Shown here one piece after another: positions 33,068-46,200 of a DNA stretch of 64,000 bases. A program made the position numbers and the translations under genes. The DNA is taken from the NCBI GenBank assembly GCA_004764695.1, contig SMSO01000025.1, positions 5,000,862 to 5,064,861 of the forward strand. The letters run 5' to 3'. The number at the start of each line of letters is the position of its first letter. Position 1 is the first letter of the stretch. The notes under the pieces are model-generated. The model was given only the letters and a program-made list of their open reading frames with translations, ran no database searches and was not told the origin of the DNA. This DNA is from Schizochytrium sp. TIO01 (Eukaryota; Sar; Bigyra; Thraustochytrida; Thraustochytriidae).

Positions 33068-33477
33068 ATATTCCTAAAGTTACCAAAAACTGGCGATGAT
33101 GATAGTTTTCGCGCTCATAGGGAAAAAGCAGCACAAGAAGCAAACAGCAAACCAATACCAGGCAGAAACCAGAGATCGCTGGCTGCCAATCGGCCTCTCT
33201 CGCTTCAATCGATGCTCTCTGAGCAGAGTCGCGAATGGACACTCACTCAAGTGAGTGAGGTCCAAGCCCATCTCAGCTGAGAGAAGAACCGCCACGCACC
33301 GCTTCTTGAAAGTTCCGCTGTTACCTACTAACCCTACAGGCTAAAGCTTAGTACTTCAGGAAAATGCTCTTAATCGGCACTTTTTTGTTAATCTCTCTAG
33401 AGAGAGAGTGAAATTTACAGGGCCCATGCAGAACAAAGGCAGCAGTAGGCGTGCAATAGGACCTGCTAGGAGTTAGC

Positions 33478-33597
<120 letters not shown>

Positions 33598-33726
33598 ATG
33601 GAGGAAAAGCACCTTTTCGTTACCCAGGTGCACTACGTACCAAGTTTCCTACAGTAGACATTAGCACCCTGGTAGAACCTCCATTTTTAAAAATGTTCTT
33701 ACCTCTTTCGCTTTCCCGCCAATATT

Positions 33727-33825
33727 GTATGTATGTATGTATGTATGTATGTATGTATGTATGTATGTATGTATGTATGTATGTATGTATGTATGAATGT
33801 ATGTATGTATGCATGCATGCATGAA
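33727..33825. repeat. (ATGT)n array
   Basis: About 24 units with a few ATGA and ATGC variants at the right end. Confidence 0.95.
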
Positions 33826-34348
33826 TGATATCCATCGTCATCAGCCATGGCCATAGACGCTTCGCTATCCTACGCGACTCACTCCGTGGAGCCCGAGTGC
33901 AGCCAGTTGGCCTGCGAGGCTCACAACTACAAGCTTCGCTGGCAGCTGGGTGCTGCTCACTACTTCGGATCCGTGCTTCTTATTGGAGAAGATGTGGATG
34001 TGCTGGGCTATCTATCTATCATTGATCCATTTGCCGATTCTTGGAAATTACTCCAACTTGCAGTGAGCGGGTTCTAACTTGGAAAACCCTGACTAACCTC
34101 AACTCGCACAACCTGCCTCCCAGCGAGTCTTCAGACTTGCCGGAGAATGCTCAAGTGCTGAATGCTCAATCGAATGCTTGTCAGCCACGCACCCAACACA
34201 GCGCCACGCCACGCCACGCGGTTCTCGCCGATGCCCTTCGATAGATACCGCTTGCTTTGCCACCTCTTGCTGCCATCCTCATATCGCACTACGAAGCAAA
34301 GCGCACATTCATCCATCACCCCAACGCAACTCAACACCAATTGATCCA

Positions 34349-34385
34349 AACAAACAAACAAAACAAACAAACAAACAAACAAACA
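34349..34385. repeat. (AAAC)n array
   Basis: About nine AAAC units with one five-base unit. Confidence 0.85.
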
Positions 34386-34815
34386 AGCAATACACCAAAG
34401 AAGCTACATTACAACCCACCAAAACCCTCGCGGGCTGCATCTCCTGTCGCTCCCGAGTTTGTTTCCTGATTCAAGGCATCGCAGCAGTCAATCTCAGTTC
34501 GACGCATACGCTGTGGACCTCTCGAGCTCCAATCACTGCATCCATATAATGTAACATATACGTGTATATATCTGTGTCCATGAAAGCAATCACTGCAAAT
34601 CTCGCCTTTCTAAGGCAATCAATCAGTCACAGCTATATAATGGCTAGCTAGCTAGCTGCTAGTACCCGTGTGGATTTAGTCAGTATTATTTTCCTTACTT
34701 TTATTTTATTTATTTTATTTATTTACTTTAAAATAAAAGTAAAATGAAAACAAAACGAGTAAAAGCAGAGAAAGAAAGCCTTTCGAAGATATTCAGGAAA
34801 TCGCGAGAACTGAGC

Positions 34816-34847
34816 TTTCTTTCTTTCTTTTTCTCTCTCTTTCTTTT

Positions 34848-34894
<47 letters not shown>

Positions 34895-34895
34895 C
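34816..34895. repeat. (TTTC)n array
   Basis: About 19 units with interruptions in the left half. It is the complement of the GAAA array 1.3 kb upstream, so the two could pair as inverted repeats. Confidence 0.9.
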
Positions 34896-35069
34896 TGGTG
34901 GAGGGCGACGCCCCATCCGGATCCCAGAGCCTCCAGGCCTCCAGGCCCGCCGCCAAGCGTGCTGCTGTCCCTGGAAGCCCTCCTGAGCCTCTCCTGCCGC
35001 CGCTGCTCGCGCCCCGCGTTGTTGCCGAGTGAGCCAGCGAGCGCCTGAGTTCGAGGCGCTTTCGAAGTT

Positions 35070-35400
35070 TGTTCATTCATTCATTCATTCATTCATTCAT
35101 TCATTCATTCATTCATTCATTCGTTCATTCTTCATTCAATCATTCATTCATTCATTCAATTATTCATTCATTCATTCATTCATTCATTCATTCATTCATT
35201 CATTCATTCGTTCATTCTTCATTCAATCATTCATTCATTCATTCATTCAATTATTCATTCATTCATTTTTATTCATTCGTTCTTTCGTTCTTCCATTCGT
35301 TCTTTCATTCGTGCTTTCTTCCTATCGTTCTTCCTATCGTTCTTCTTTCTTCCTACCGTTCTTTCGTTCTTCCTTTCAAGTTCGTTCGTGCTTTCATTCT
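35070..35400. repeat. (ATTC)n array with higher-order duplication and degenerate right flank
   Basis: ATTC units run from 35070 to about 35283 and then decay into TTCG/TTCTT-type repeats to about 35400. A variant block (GTTCATTCTTCATTCAAT) occurs at 35123 and again at 35210, showing an 87-bp segmental duplication within the array. Confidence 0.9.
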
Positions 35401-35429
35401 TCTTTTAAGTTTGAGGTTTTCTCCACTGC

Positions 35430-36520
35430 CCAAAGATCACCGCAACGCAGAAAGAAGCCCCATTTATTTGCGAGACCCTGAAGAGGATAGATACCCTGTC
35501 ATCGTCTGCGCACTCGCTTACATGCGTACTCGCTGCTCAGGTGCTTCTGAAAATGATGATGAGAATGAGATGAAAATCACTCGAGTTTGGAAAGAACGCG
35601 CAACGGAAAAAGAACGCGCGGCCCCTACAGAAAAAAGCCCACCACCGCACCGCCGAGTGTGTTTTTCTCCTAGCGCGGCAACGGCGCCGTGCAGCGCCCC
35701 CAAACCTGCACCAAAAGTCGCGCCGGGTCACGGGCTTTCCAACGGCGCCCTGATCGCGGCTGAAGACCGCCTGCAGCGAAATTCATACAGCCGCAAAGAC
35801 GCGGGTCTTGGCGACGCCGGCACCTGAGCAGCGGCAGGTAGGAGTTACATAACGGAAAGCTAGGACCGGGAGGCGCTGCCACGGCGTGAACGGACTTTCC
35901 TTCGAGGACTAAAACCGATCGAGCTGCGCCCGAAACCCGCGCCAGCGCCAAGCAGCTGGGACGTGGCTGGAGCCTGCGCAGCGCAGCGCGTGGCCTGCGG
36001 GCCGCGAGCCTTGCCACGGCAGCGGCCAGCTTGGCGGCCGAGATGCGCGATGCAGAGACGAGGCTTCCTCCCCTCTTGCCACAGATAAATCTTTGCATTA
36101 GGGAATTAATGAACGAAAGAACGAACAAATGAGAAAGAACGCCGAAAAGGAAGAACGACTGGCGTTCTTTTCGTTCTTCTTCCCCAAAGAAGAACGCCGC
36201 GTCGCGGCTGCCGTCGGGGCGCCCGGAGCGAGGCCGCGCGTTTGGGTGTGTCGTGCGCGAACCAGGCCGCCAGAAAATGCGAAACATGGAGGAGGGGATG
36301 CCGGGAAGCACACGGTAGTGGCACCCAGGTTTCGGCCATAAGGCTCCAGGAATGGCAGCGAAATCCGACGTATGGGGCCCCCGTGGACCCCGGCGACGCC
36401 CGGCCAAGGTTTGTGGGAGACTTTAGCACTGCTATGGATAGAGGTAGACAGGCCCTACTGGTCAGGCGAAGGTGGAAGCAGGGCTTACAGAGGTGCATAT
36501 GAAAGAGAGATGGAGACGAT
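35430..36520. other. GC-rich island without a convincing gene
   Basis: Clearly richer in GC and CpG than its surroundings. Frames are open on both strands (minus 35670-36407; plus to 35827) but are Arg/Ala/Pro-rich and resemble no family. Around 36110-36190 there are repeated GAACG/CGTTC words, and near 36575-36610 a 15-bp GAGCAAGGTCGCTAC unit is duplicated. It may be a CpG-type regulatory region, a decayed gene or a non-coding RNA. Confidence 0.4.
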
Positions 36521-37209
36521 GAAGAGAACGAAGTGGACTTCGAGGGGCTGCAATGAATTGGAGAATGAATCAAGCGAGCAAGGTCGCTACGAGCAAGGTC
36601 GCTACGAGCAGGCGAAACATATTGTACTTATGGCTGGAGATTTTCACGGTATAAATGACGAAGGGAAAGGGGGGCGTTGGTTACGATTCGGCTGCATCAT
36701 AATGCGCAAAACAGAGCTTACGTTTGTTTTTGCTTCGCAGAAACAGTATTCATGAAGGATTAATCGTTTTATTAATTCGCCAGGCGGGTAAATCGGCGCG
36801 CGGAAGGAATTCGCTTTAACATTTCGTTAATTGATGAAGTTTTTCTTTATTTTGTAAAGGCGGCATAAACAAGGGGAGGCAATTGTGTTCCTCCGTCATT
36901 CCTGTAAGACAGACCGTGGCTTGGGAAATAGGCACAGGATACAATAATACACACAAAGCTGAGAACATCATTGTAAGTACAAACCTGAAGTTAAATCTTG
37001 AAAAGAAAACTTGCAAGAGGTTCACACACCGTACTCTTGGATTTTGCTATGCCCTTAACCTTTTCTCTTATTTATTGGTGGTGGTGTTCAGAAGCGACGA
37101 TGTTATCTTCTTCTTTATTTCGAATAAGGAAATAATTGAAAAAGTTTTATCAAAACATAGAAATTGAATTTTTTTTCTTAACATAACTGTACATCGATTG
37201 ACTTATCAC

Positions 37210-40200
37210 TTACTGGCGACCAGAGGTCACCGGCGAACCTGCACGCAAATAGAATGACCATGCTGGAAGATCTGGCTGGGCGGCGCAGGTAGCAAGAAGC
37301 TTACCTGTCGCAGCAGCATTAGTCGACGTTGCCTTTACTGTCAAAGTTATGCTCTTGTGTGCATCGATCTTAATGAGCTGTGTACGAGCTCCGTTGACTG
37401 AAAAGGCTTCGGAATCAGTAATAAACTTGAACTCCATTGGAGTATCAAACACATTCTTAAATTCAATAGACGCAGCCTGTGAAGCATCATCTAAAACAAA
37501 AGGCCCGCGAGGGCGAGGAGGGTCGCAGGTACCGTACAATGCACATGTGTACTCTCCACCATCGGTAGATGTCACACGCAGAACATCACGAACGCTTCCT
37601 AAGCCTTGGGGTTCAAACTGAACCTTGACAGCAACCTCGCTACCGCGCCAGCTTGTTGCTGGTTGAACGCTGATTTTCGCATCGACTTGGAAAAACATAT
37701 GCTGTCCAACTTGACAACTGTATTCCGTGGGGGCCGAAGCGTAATTTGTAAAACGGAAAACCTGTTCATGCGTATTGCCAAGCGTAGTACGGAACTGTAA
37801 CGACCGTTCTGTCTGGGCTGGCGTAGCACGTAGACGTAACTTGTATGGATACTCGCCAAGTTCGTTTGACCGCAACACCAAATCGTGTTCTTGAAACTCG
37901 TCTTCCGCAACCCCCCCTGCTGATGAGGATGCGCCTAACGTGGTCGCCACGAGAGGACGATACTCGATTTCAAATACACCTTCAGAGCAATCAGCAAAGG
38001 TTTGTGAAGGCTTGACCCGAACTGCAGGGGACGTGCAAGACCACCATGTAGTAGTCGGCTTAGCTTGGTTGTAAAGCTCCTTTTCTGCGGCAGGCTCAAA
38101 ACTAGCTCGGATATCTGAACCGAAGAATGGATTTTCGATAGAGATTCGAGCCCAAGTTGTTTGACGAACGCCTGTTTCCATCGTGAGAGTAGACTGAATT
38201 TTAGGCGCGCCAACAGTCAGCGAGACAAGGTAGAATAAGAATTCCCCTGTTCGTTGGTTTGTAAAGGTGACCTTCGCCACGCTTTCGCCAACAGTATGAC
38301 CAAGAACCACAAGCTTGTAGTCACGATGAGCACCTCCAGGTACGTCAAGGCTTCCTGCTCCACGAAAGAAGTGGTTGGGAGGGCCAGAGACCTTCTCAAT
38401 ACCTACCGTCATACGTTGACCTGTACGACACCAATTATCTACCTTCAACGGAACAGAAACTGTTTGTTTTGCAGCTGTCTGCACCTTAACATTATCTTCA
38501 GCATCGGGAGCTGAGGCTGTACCGTGCATCTTGAAAAGAAGAGATTGGCCAGTCGGCAATGCAAAGAAGACTGAGCCCTCGTGAGGACCAGACTCGTCTG
38601 AAGTCATGCTCAGGGGTCGAAAGGTTAACTCATACGAACTTGACCCACCAGCAGGTACATCGACGTGCTCTGATCCAGACCAACTATTGTTATGAATTGT
38701 AGGTCGCAGAATCCATGAAGTTTTAGTTGGGTTCTTTAACACAATCGATTGTTTCTGAGGAACCCGAACCTTTGTTGAGAATTCAAGATTTGAAATACCA
38801 TCTTCAGGTTGCGCAATACAACTGCCCGACAGATTGAGAGGGAACATGCCTTGTTCATTCCCCTCAACAAAGAGTCGAGCGTCCCCACGAATCTCCTCAC
38901 CGACGTTGCCAGGGTGAAATGTTGCATCAACCATGAGTTGTGCGTGGGGTGGCAATACCCCCTCCATAGGAAAGATGGAAAAGTTATCTCGAGCAGTGGA
39001 AGTAAGCTCCCAACGAAAGCGCGCCCCTAGATCTCCAGCATTTTCAACCTGGATCTTACGTGTTAAGCGACAGGACTCGCAAACCGCACCGAAAGAAAGG
39101 TTGCTTAGTTCTAACTTCACATCAACCGCAAGGCAAGAACCTGTAATGGTCAGCAGCTTACGTTGCGAGCCATTAACATGTAGAAAAACTGGCACACTAA
39201 AAGCGCTTAAACGTTTCTCCGGCTCAAATGAGACCGTCACAGTACAGCTCTCACGAGGTCGAAGTGTGATTACTGAACCAGGAGCAGGGGATAGCAGCAA
39301 TGATGTTTGCTCTAAGCGATCGTCTGGGCTCTCCAGATTCATCTTAACAGCTCTCCGGGAGCGATTGACCAAAGTGAACGTTTTCGTTGCTGATTGGCCT
39401 TGGCGGAGGCCTCCAAAATGGAGAGTTTGATCGTCTGGGTTTTCTAACTCAACGCGAAGTGGCGTACCCTCTCCATTGAAGAGGACGTTGACTGTGTATA
39501 GACCATTGATCTCAAATGGAATGTTTGCCGGATATGATTTTAGTTGGTGTGGTGAGAAACGCACTATCGCTTCCATACGTTCCCCAGGCTGCAACACAGA
39601 TGGTTCACAGACCACGTCCAGGAAGTCAGTCTTTACCCAGGTACAATCCACCGCAATGGGGTTCTCCGTCTCGTTATTTGAAATCACCAAGATCTCTTCC
39701 TCGACCCGAGGAGAACGAGCACCTGGGTCTGCTACAAAGCATGGACCAAAGTTTAGCTTCATCGAGGAAAAGCTAATGAGAGGCTTTGATCCACGCCCAG
39801 AGACAACAACAAAATACTTTCGAGCTCCGGCAACTGTGCATTGGAATCGAAGATTATCAAAGGCAACTTCATGTGCTGGATGAAAGACAAAGGTGCACTT
39901 GATTGTTTCTCCTGCATTTACAGTGCCCTTGAGAGGGGAGAGGGTCAGTAGAGACTCATCCAGATCATTCAATTCTACTGGTGGGACCCAGAGAAAATCA
40001 AAATTGAATTTACCACGATTGTGGATGCTGACGGTTCGAGTAGCTCGGTCATTGACATGAATGAGACCAAAGTTAAGCTCGTTGGAATTTTTCTCACCAT
40101 GACAAAGCTCTACCTCCGTACTTTCAATTCCTGTTCCTACCGCGCTTTCAGCATGATGCGTCTCGCTGGAAGTATCAGAAAGGTCCATAATAAGACGATC

Positions 40201-43200
40201 ATGAATAGCACTACCTTCTCCTTTTACATTAAGGGAAAGTTTATCTGGCTTACGTTGCACGTTGCAAACTAGATTAAAGTTGTAACGTTTCTCATCACCA
40301 GGAGCGAAGCGAACTGTCAATGGTATAGTACTATTGGGCCCAACAGTGCCAGACATTGGTTCAATTCGTAGGTTACTACGTGCTCGACGGTTGCCAGGTG
40401 CTAAGTCCTCAGCTCCTCCAAGTTGCATGATGTCATTCTCCAGGTCTCGGAACGATGCCGAATCAAAAGAGAAGCTGAAGGGGATATCTTCATGATTGAT
40501 GATCATTACAGTTTCCTCAGAATATCCTCCCACTAAAATGCTATTAAAGTTCACATGCTTTCGATTGAGTTCAACACGAGGTTCAGACACAGTACCAACA
40601 AGGAGAAGCATTTGGGATACCTGCTGTTCTGGAATTCGAAATTCCCAAAGACTTTCTTGAAGGTCAACATTAGTCGGTGAGAATGAGAAAGAGAGCTCGC
40701 ATCTCTTACCAGGCAAGATCATACCCTTTGATGTTGCACACTTAAAGACAGGATTAGATTCCCCGAGGGCAATTAGCTCGAATTCGTATGCCATGCTCGT
40801 GGGGTTGACAACATGAAAACGCTTTGTATTTTTAATACGCGTGCCAAGAGACTGGAGTTCGATCACCTTCACAGTTGCGTCTGCCTTCAGACCAGGTAAA
40901 GGAGATTTCCGTCGCTCCAAATAAGTCGAGGATTCGAGTTCGAAGTGACATACTGGACGCGATGCAATTCCTGTCAAACGCAAATGGAGGGGTTGCTGCT
41001 CATGATTCAGGAACGGAATGTTTGCCTCAGCAACGAAATCAAAGTCCTCCACTTCAAGAGGGGCATACCTCACAACAAAGATTTGTTCACTGCCAGCAGG
41101 GACATGAGCCTGTGCAGGTACGATAGAGAATGGGCAGAGTGTGGCTTTGATTGAATTATTCGAAGAACGCATAGACCAGTTGACATCCATTGCCATGCGA
41201 CCATCATTTCTCACTGGTAACTTAAAGACTCGGCTTTGGAACATCATGGTAGGGCGAAAATGAATATTGTGTTCTTGCCCCTCAGCCAGTTTATAGCGAA
41301 CAGTATCCACTTCTGCGTTACATTTCAAAGAGACATCTTTGTTTTCTTTTTCTGCAACGGGCTCATGAGCAGGTTCAGGAACAGTATCAGAACGTTCACC
41401 TTCCGCATCTTCAATGCTGGTATGGGAAACCTTCATCGTGTTATTCCATCGAATAGTTTTTCCTTTCGCCTGAGCAAAGGCCTCTTCCTGATATTGAATG
41501 TGTTCAATATGGAGTTTTGCTGCAACATCATTCAAGCTAATAGGTTCACAGGCACTCAAGCTTGCTTCGATATGCGTAGACCCAAAGGGAGGGATATGAC
41601 CGATGCTTGGGGAAAAGCTGATCAAAGAAACCTCTTGGTTATTCCAAGAGTATCGTAACACAGAGTCTACATTATTCTTCAAGGCAAAACGAATAGTCTT
41701 GTTTGCTGTCATTAGTACTCCAGAATTGGAAGCATCTCCTACTTGTTCCTCCTCACCGTCATCAGGTAATTTGGAAGAAGCCTCCTGCACCTGAAGTGCA
41801 ATATCTCCGAATGTAAGTACATCATCAGCTTGTCCAGGCAAATCTTCGAAGGTGATAGCTTCTTGGTACCCTTCTCCAGAAATTACAAATCGAGAGAGTT
41901 CAAACTCATTGTGCAAAACACGCACAAGTAGCTCTGCCTTCACTTCACCTTCCTCAAGAGGCTCAAAGGTAATTGATGTTGACCGTGATTCTTGGGGCTG
42001 TAAAACCAGAGAACTGTTTCTCATTGGGCAAGAAATGGATTTGTGGACATCCATGTCAAAGCGTACAGTTGCAGGGACAATGCCATCGTTTCGAACTGTG
42101 ATTTCCTGAGTCTTGGGCTTCCGTAAACGTGTCCGACCGAGGTCAATGATGTATTTTGCATCATTAGACAAATGCGAAGGTTCCACCACTGTAAGACAGG
42201 GAAGGGTGCCTTCTCCTTGAAGATCAAATTCAAGTACATGAGTTTCTGCCTTGCGCTCGCCATCAACCACGGTCGCGCGAAATTTTGCAGCATATTTATT
42301 GATTGCCGTGGGCTTGAAGTAAACACTAACGAACTCGTGCTCGTGCGATGGGAGCTCAATGTTGCTTGGGTGGACAGAAAAGATGTTTTCACTAGCTGAA
42401 TTGCGTGGGATGATCTCAAAGTTCACCTGGGCCTTGATTTTGTTCGGATTTGAAATTTTAAATCTTTCGCAAATGCCCTGAGCTGTCACTGACGTGTGAA
42501 TAACAGCCCCAAACGTGAATATTTTTTCTTCAGTTGAGAACACACCTCGCTCCTGCATTTTGGGGTCCAGTGAGCGCACTACTCCCTGTTCTTCAAAAAT
42601 GGAGTCATAATTGCTTGTATTGATTCCAGGGACATGAGACTCGCCGGCAATCTCAAAAATCTCCGGCGGTAAGAGTGAGCCATCGCTAGGACTTCTTCCA
42701 CTAATCAAGATTCGAAGAGCTTCGTGCGCAAGAGTGTCACCCTCGGCGTTGAAACGAACTTGGATTTCTACCACAGAACCTGGCTCGATAATACCAGCAG
42801 AAGGCGTGATTTCAAATAAACCCTCTTTCAAGGTTTGATCTCCTGTAATCTCCCTAGGAGCCGCAAGTACCTGTAACTCTGCAAGCTCGACTTTAGCTCG
42901 AGCTGCAGCAAGTTGGTGTGCAGTTGGTAAACTAGCGGAGCTCTGAGTATGGCCAGGCACATCGTTCTCTTGTTCTGTGGAAGACTCGTCTGAAGTCGCC
43001 TTACTTTCCAATTCTTTGAGAGCCGCCTCCATCCGAGCCTCTCGCTCTTCGACTCTCTCGCTCAGAGCACTCTGCGTGAGAACCTCATAGCTGAAAGGGA
43101 ACAAACCATCGTTTCTGATTTCGAATGTTTTCTCTGGTTTCCCTTCGAATTTGACCGCACCGAAGTGAATTCCCTTGGACGGTTGGACTCGAAACTTTGA

Positions 43201-46200
43201 AAAGACGCTACATGCATCAACAGGTACGTCAAAAGACTCTACAGTTTCCCCAGTCGCTGGCTCCCTTATGAGGCATTGGATGTCTTTATTGTTTCTTAAT
43301 TGGACTTCATTCTTGGAGCAGAATTCGAGGCTAATTTGAGCTTCTTCATCTGCTTCCAGAGCACCATGACTGGGCTGAATTTTTACTAAACCAGTAACGA
43401 GCTTCTTACGAATCCGAAAATCAAACTCAACAGGGTACTTTCCAGTATTCTTGATAGTAAGCTGGCGCTGCACTGTCTCAAACACTCGGCGCATACCAAA
43501 ATCGATTCCAGCAGACTCTGATTGATCACGATCGTCGCCTTCCTGGCGAAAATCAGGCTGAACTTGAATGGTGTAAGCCTCGGCTTGAACATTAATCTTC
43601 TCAGCGTGCTTGAATTCTCCAGCTTCAGTATCTGTGTAAATCACCTGCAGGGATAGCTCGTGTACAGATGGCTCCTCTGCAAGAAATTGAACAATGACGG
43701 AACGAGTTTCTCCGGGCGCCAGTTTGCCTTCACTGGGGAAAACTGTGAAGGAAGGAATGTCTGCAAATGCTTCCAAGTCCAGCTTCCAGGCAACAGGAAT
43801 AGTTGATGTATTCGAAACAGAGAAAGTACGCTCCTCTTGACGCTTCAAAAGCAGGCGACCGAAATCGAGCACTTTCTCAGGCACTTCAGTCTTCTTTTCG
43901 CTAGAATCATCTACAGTATCTTCTTGATCCCATGGTCCATTGATTTCGAGGTGGGGGCGAGCTCCAAGACAAGACAAAGCGAATTCACAGACTTCAGGAT
44001 TGTCTTGCACACAACATACCAACTTGGCATGATATAAAATCTCCTCTGTTGGGAAGGCCCAGACGCGGACATCCTTAGTTTCCCCTGCCTCTAGAGACAT
44101 TTCAGAGGGTTCAACTCGAAACACTTTCTGGTCCAGTGAGTCAGGCCCAAAGTTATATCCACTAATCAGCATGAGTCGAAGGTTGTTCACCGGCAAAATG
44201 CTTGAATTAGAAATTCGAAAGGTTTCGTAATTTCTGATTTGCGAAACAATATTTTCATCCCCCATGCAAGCTTCGCTGTCTTTCCCAACAAGGAGTGGGC
44301 CAAATTCATAAAGAGACTTCGCCATCACATACTTCTTGGAAACTAGACGATGCTCGGGTCTTGCTTTAATACGGTTCATGAAGACATTTCGCGGGTCGGA
44401 GCTAATAGATGGAACAGTGCAAACGCCCTGAGTTAAAACCCAATATTGCTGGTGGCTTCCCACGGCCTGGAATGAGAGTTGTTGCTCAAATGAGCCTTGT
44501 GACCTCGAGTTGAAAATGACTTGTAGAGTGAGCGTACTGGAGGGAGGAATAACCCAGCGAAATGGAGCCCCTTCCACAGGCTGCACAGGCTTGCCAACCG
44601 GAAACTTTCCAGATGCCACCTCTAGCACCTCGTGTCCATCCGATGGCTCTGCTTCTTCGCTATCACCTCCCGGGTTCATGTTGTCCTCCGATTTTTCATT
44701 TTCATCTAAGGACGGATTCGAGAGAATTGCTTCAATACGGAACGGGCTAGACAGAGCTGACGATGCAGTTCTTTTGGTAGGGCGATCAAGAATCTCAAGA
44801 ATACGCTCCTTTGGAATTGGAATCCATTGTTCATCCCAATCAGCCGGTCTTGGGGTACCAGGATGCGGGAGCCATGTTTGGATTTTGTAGGAGCTTTGCT
44901 CAAAGGAAGTGAAATCTTCCCCAAGGGTTAGAGAGCTGAGCCATCCAGGAACCTTCTCCTCGTCGCCAGTATTTTCCTCTCTCGATGACTGTGCAGGGTC
45001 GTCGGCGTCATTTTCTTCGTCCCCGATCTTACCATCTTGAAGAACATCAAGATCATGAATCAGTTGATTTTCTTTCTTAATGAGCATGGTCTTGAATTCT
45101 TCCTTAGCAGCAAAATAGTCTTCATCAACCTCATGTGTATCCTCACTTTGTGAAGCTAGTGAGGAAATGTACAATTGATAAGCTTCCTGTGTCCAGTCAA
45201 AGAGAAGAACATGTAAGGGGTTTTGAGGTGTGTATAAGTGGTCTCCATTTGCTTCACCAGTAGAGGGTGGCTCCTCTTCCCCGGCACCTGTTAGTTCCTT
45301 CTCAACCTCAGATTGGGATGGAGAAACGTTAGTAAATGCGGTACGAACAGCACGTACATGAAGTAATGTTTGGTCTTCTGGAGAGCCTTCAAGAGAATAT
45401 TTGCTGAGAATTTGCGTCAGTAAAATTCCTTGACTATACTGTGAGTCCTGGATGGACTTTCTCAAAAGGGCAACAAGCTCGTCTTCTTTCATTGGTCGGG
45501 TTTTCTTCGGTGGCTTAGCTCCACCTACAATATCTGGATGGCTAAGTCCATAATGTACGCAAACTTCAACTGGGAGGTCTCCTGCCTCGCATGCTCGTTC
45601 AATTAGAGTGTCTAGCTCGACAGACGGGACTTGGCCGCCGGCCTTTTCGCACAGAAAGTCTGTCAGCTCTGCACGCCACGGAAGATCCTTTGGAGCCAGA
45701 AGGAGCATATCCATGGCAAGGCCTCGTTCACGATACGAAGGCCCACTTGGGTGCGATTTCAACCCCTGCGCTGCATTGAGAGTCTCTGCCACATCTTCAA
45801 GTTCACCTACACCATCTTCTTTCGCAATTTCTGAGTTTTTGTGTTCTCCATCCTCAGTCTTCGCCTCAACATCGTCATCAAGTTCCTGAGCAGTTGCAGC
45901 AGCTGCTTCATTGTCCTGTTGTAATTCTGCATATTGCTCAACGACACTCTGTTGAAGAGGCTCGCCGGCCTTACGAGGCTGTGCCTTCATATTCATTGCA
46001 TAGCCCATAGAATCAAGCACTGCGGTCAAGATAGATTCTTCCTTGAGATATTGTTCGTCAAAGTCGATTGAGTAGACTTCTACAGGGCACTCTGATCTAT
46101 TGCAAATCTGGAATTGTCGAATAGCAGAGTCACCTTGCGAGGGCAGCGTAGGTCTCATCTGGAGAACATCTGAAGTAACCTCAAGTTCGATTGATTTGGC

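Noticed and set aside
32655-33242. 195-codon minus-strand frame resembling a membrane protein
   Set aside because: Its hydrophobic stretch is only the translation of the AAAAC array.
35069-35827. 252-codon plus frame with FIHS repeats and an RVCFSP segment
   Set aside because: The first half is the ATTC array; the rest is an Ala/Pro/Arg-rich reading of a GC island with no family resemblance.
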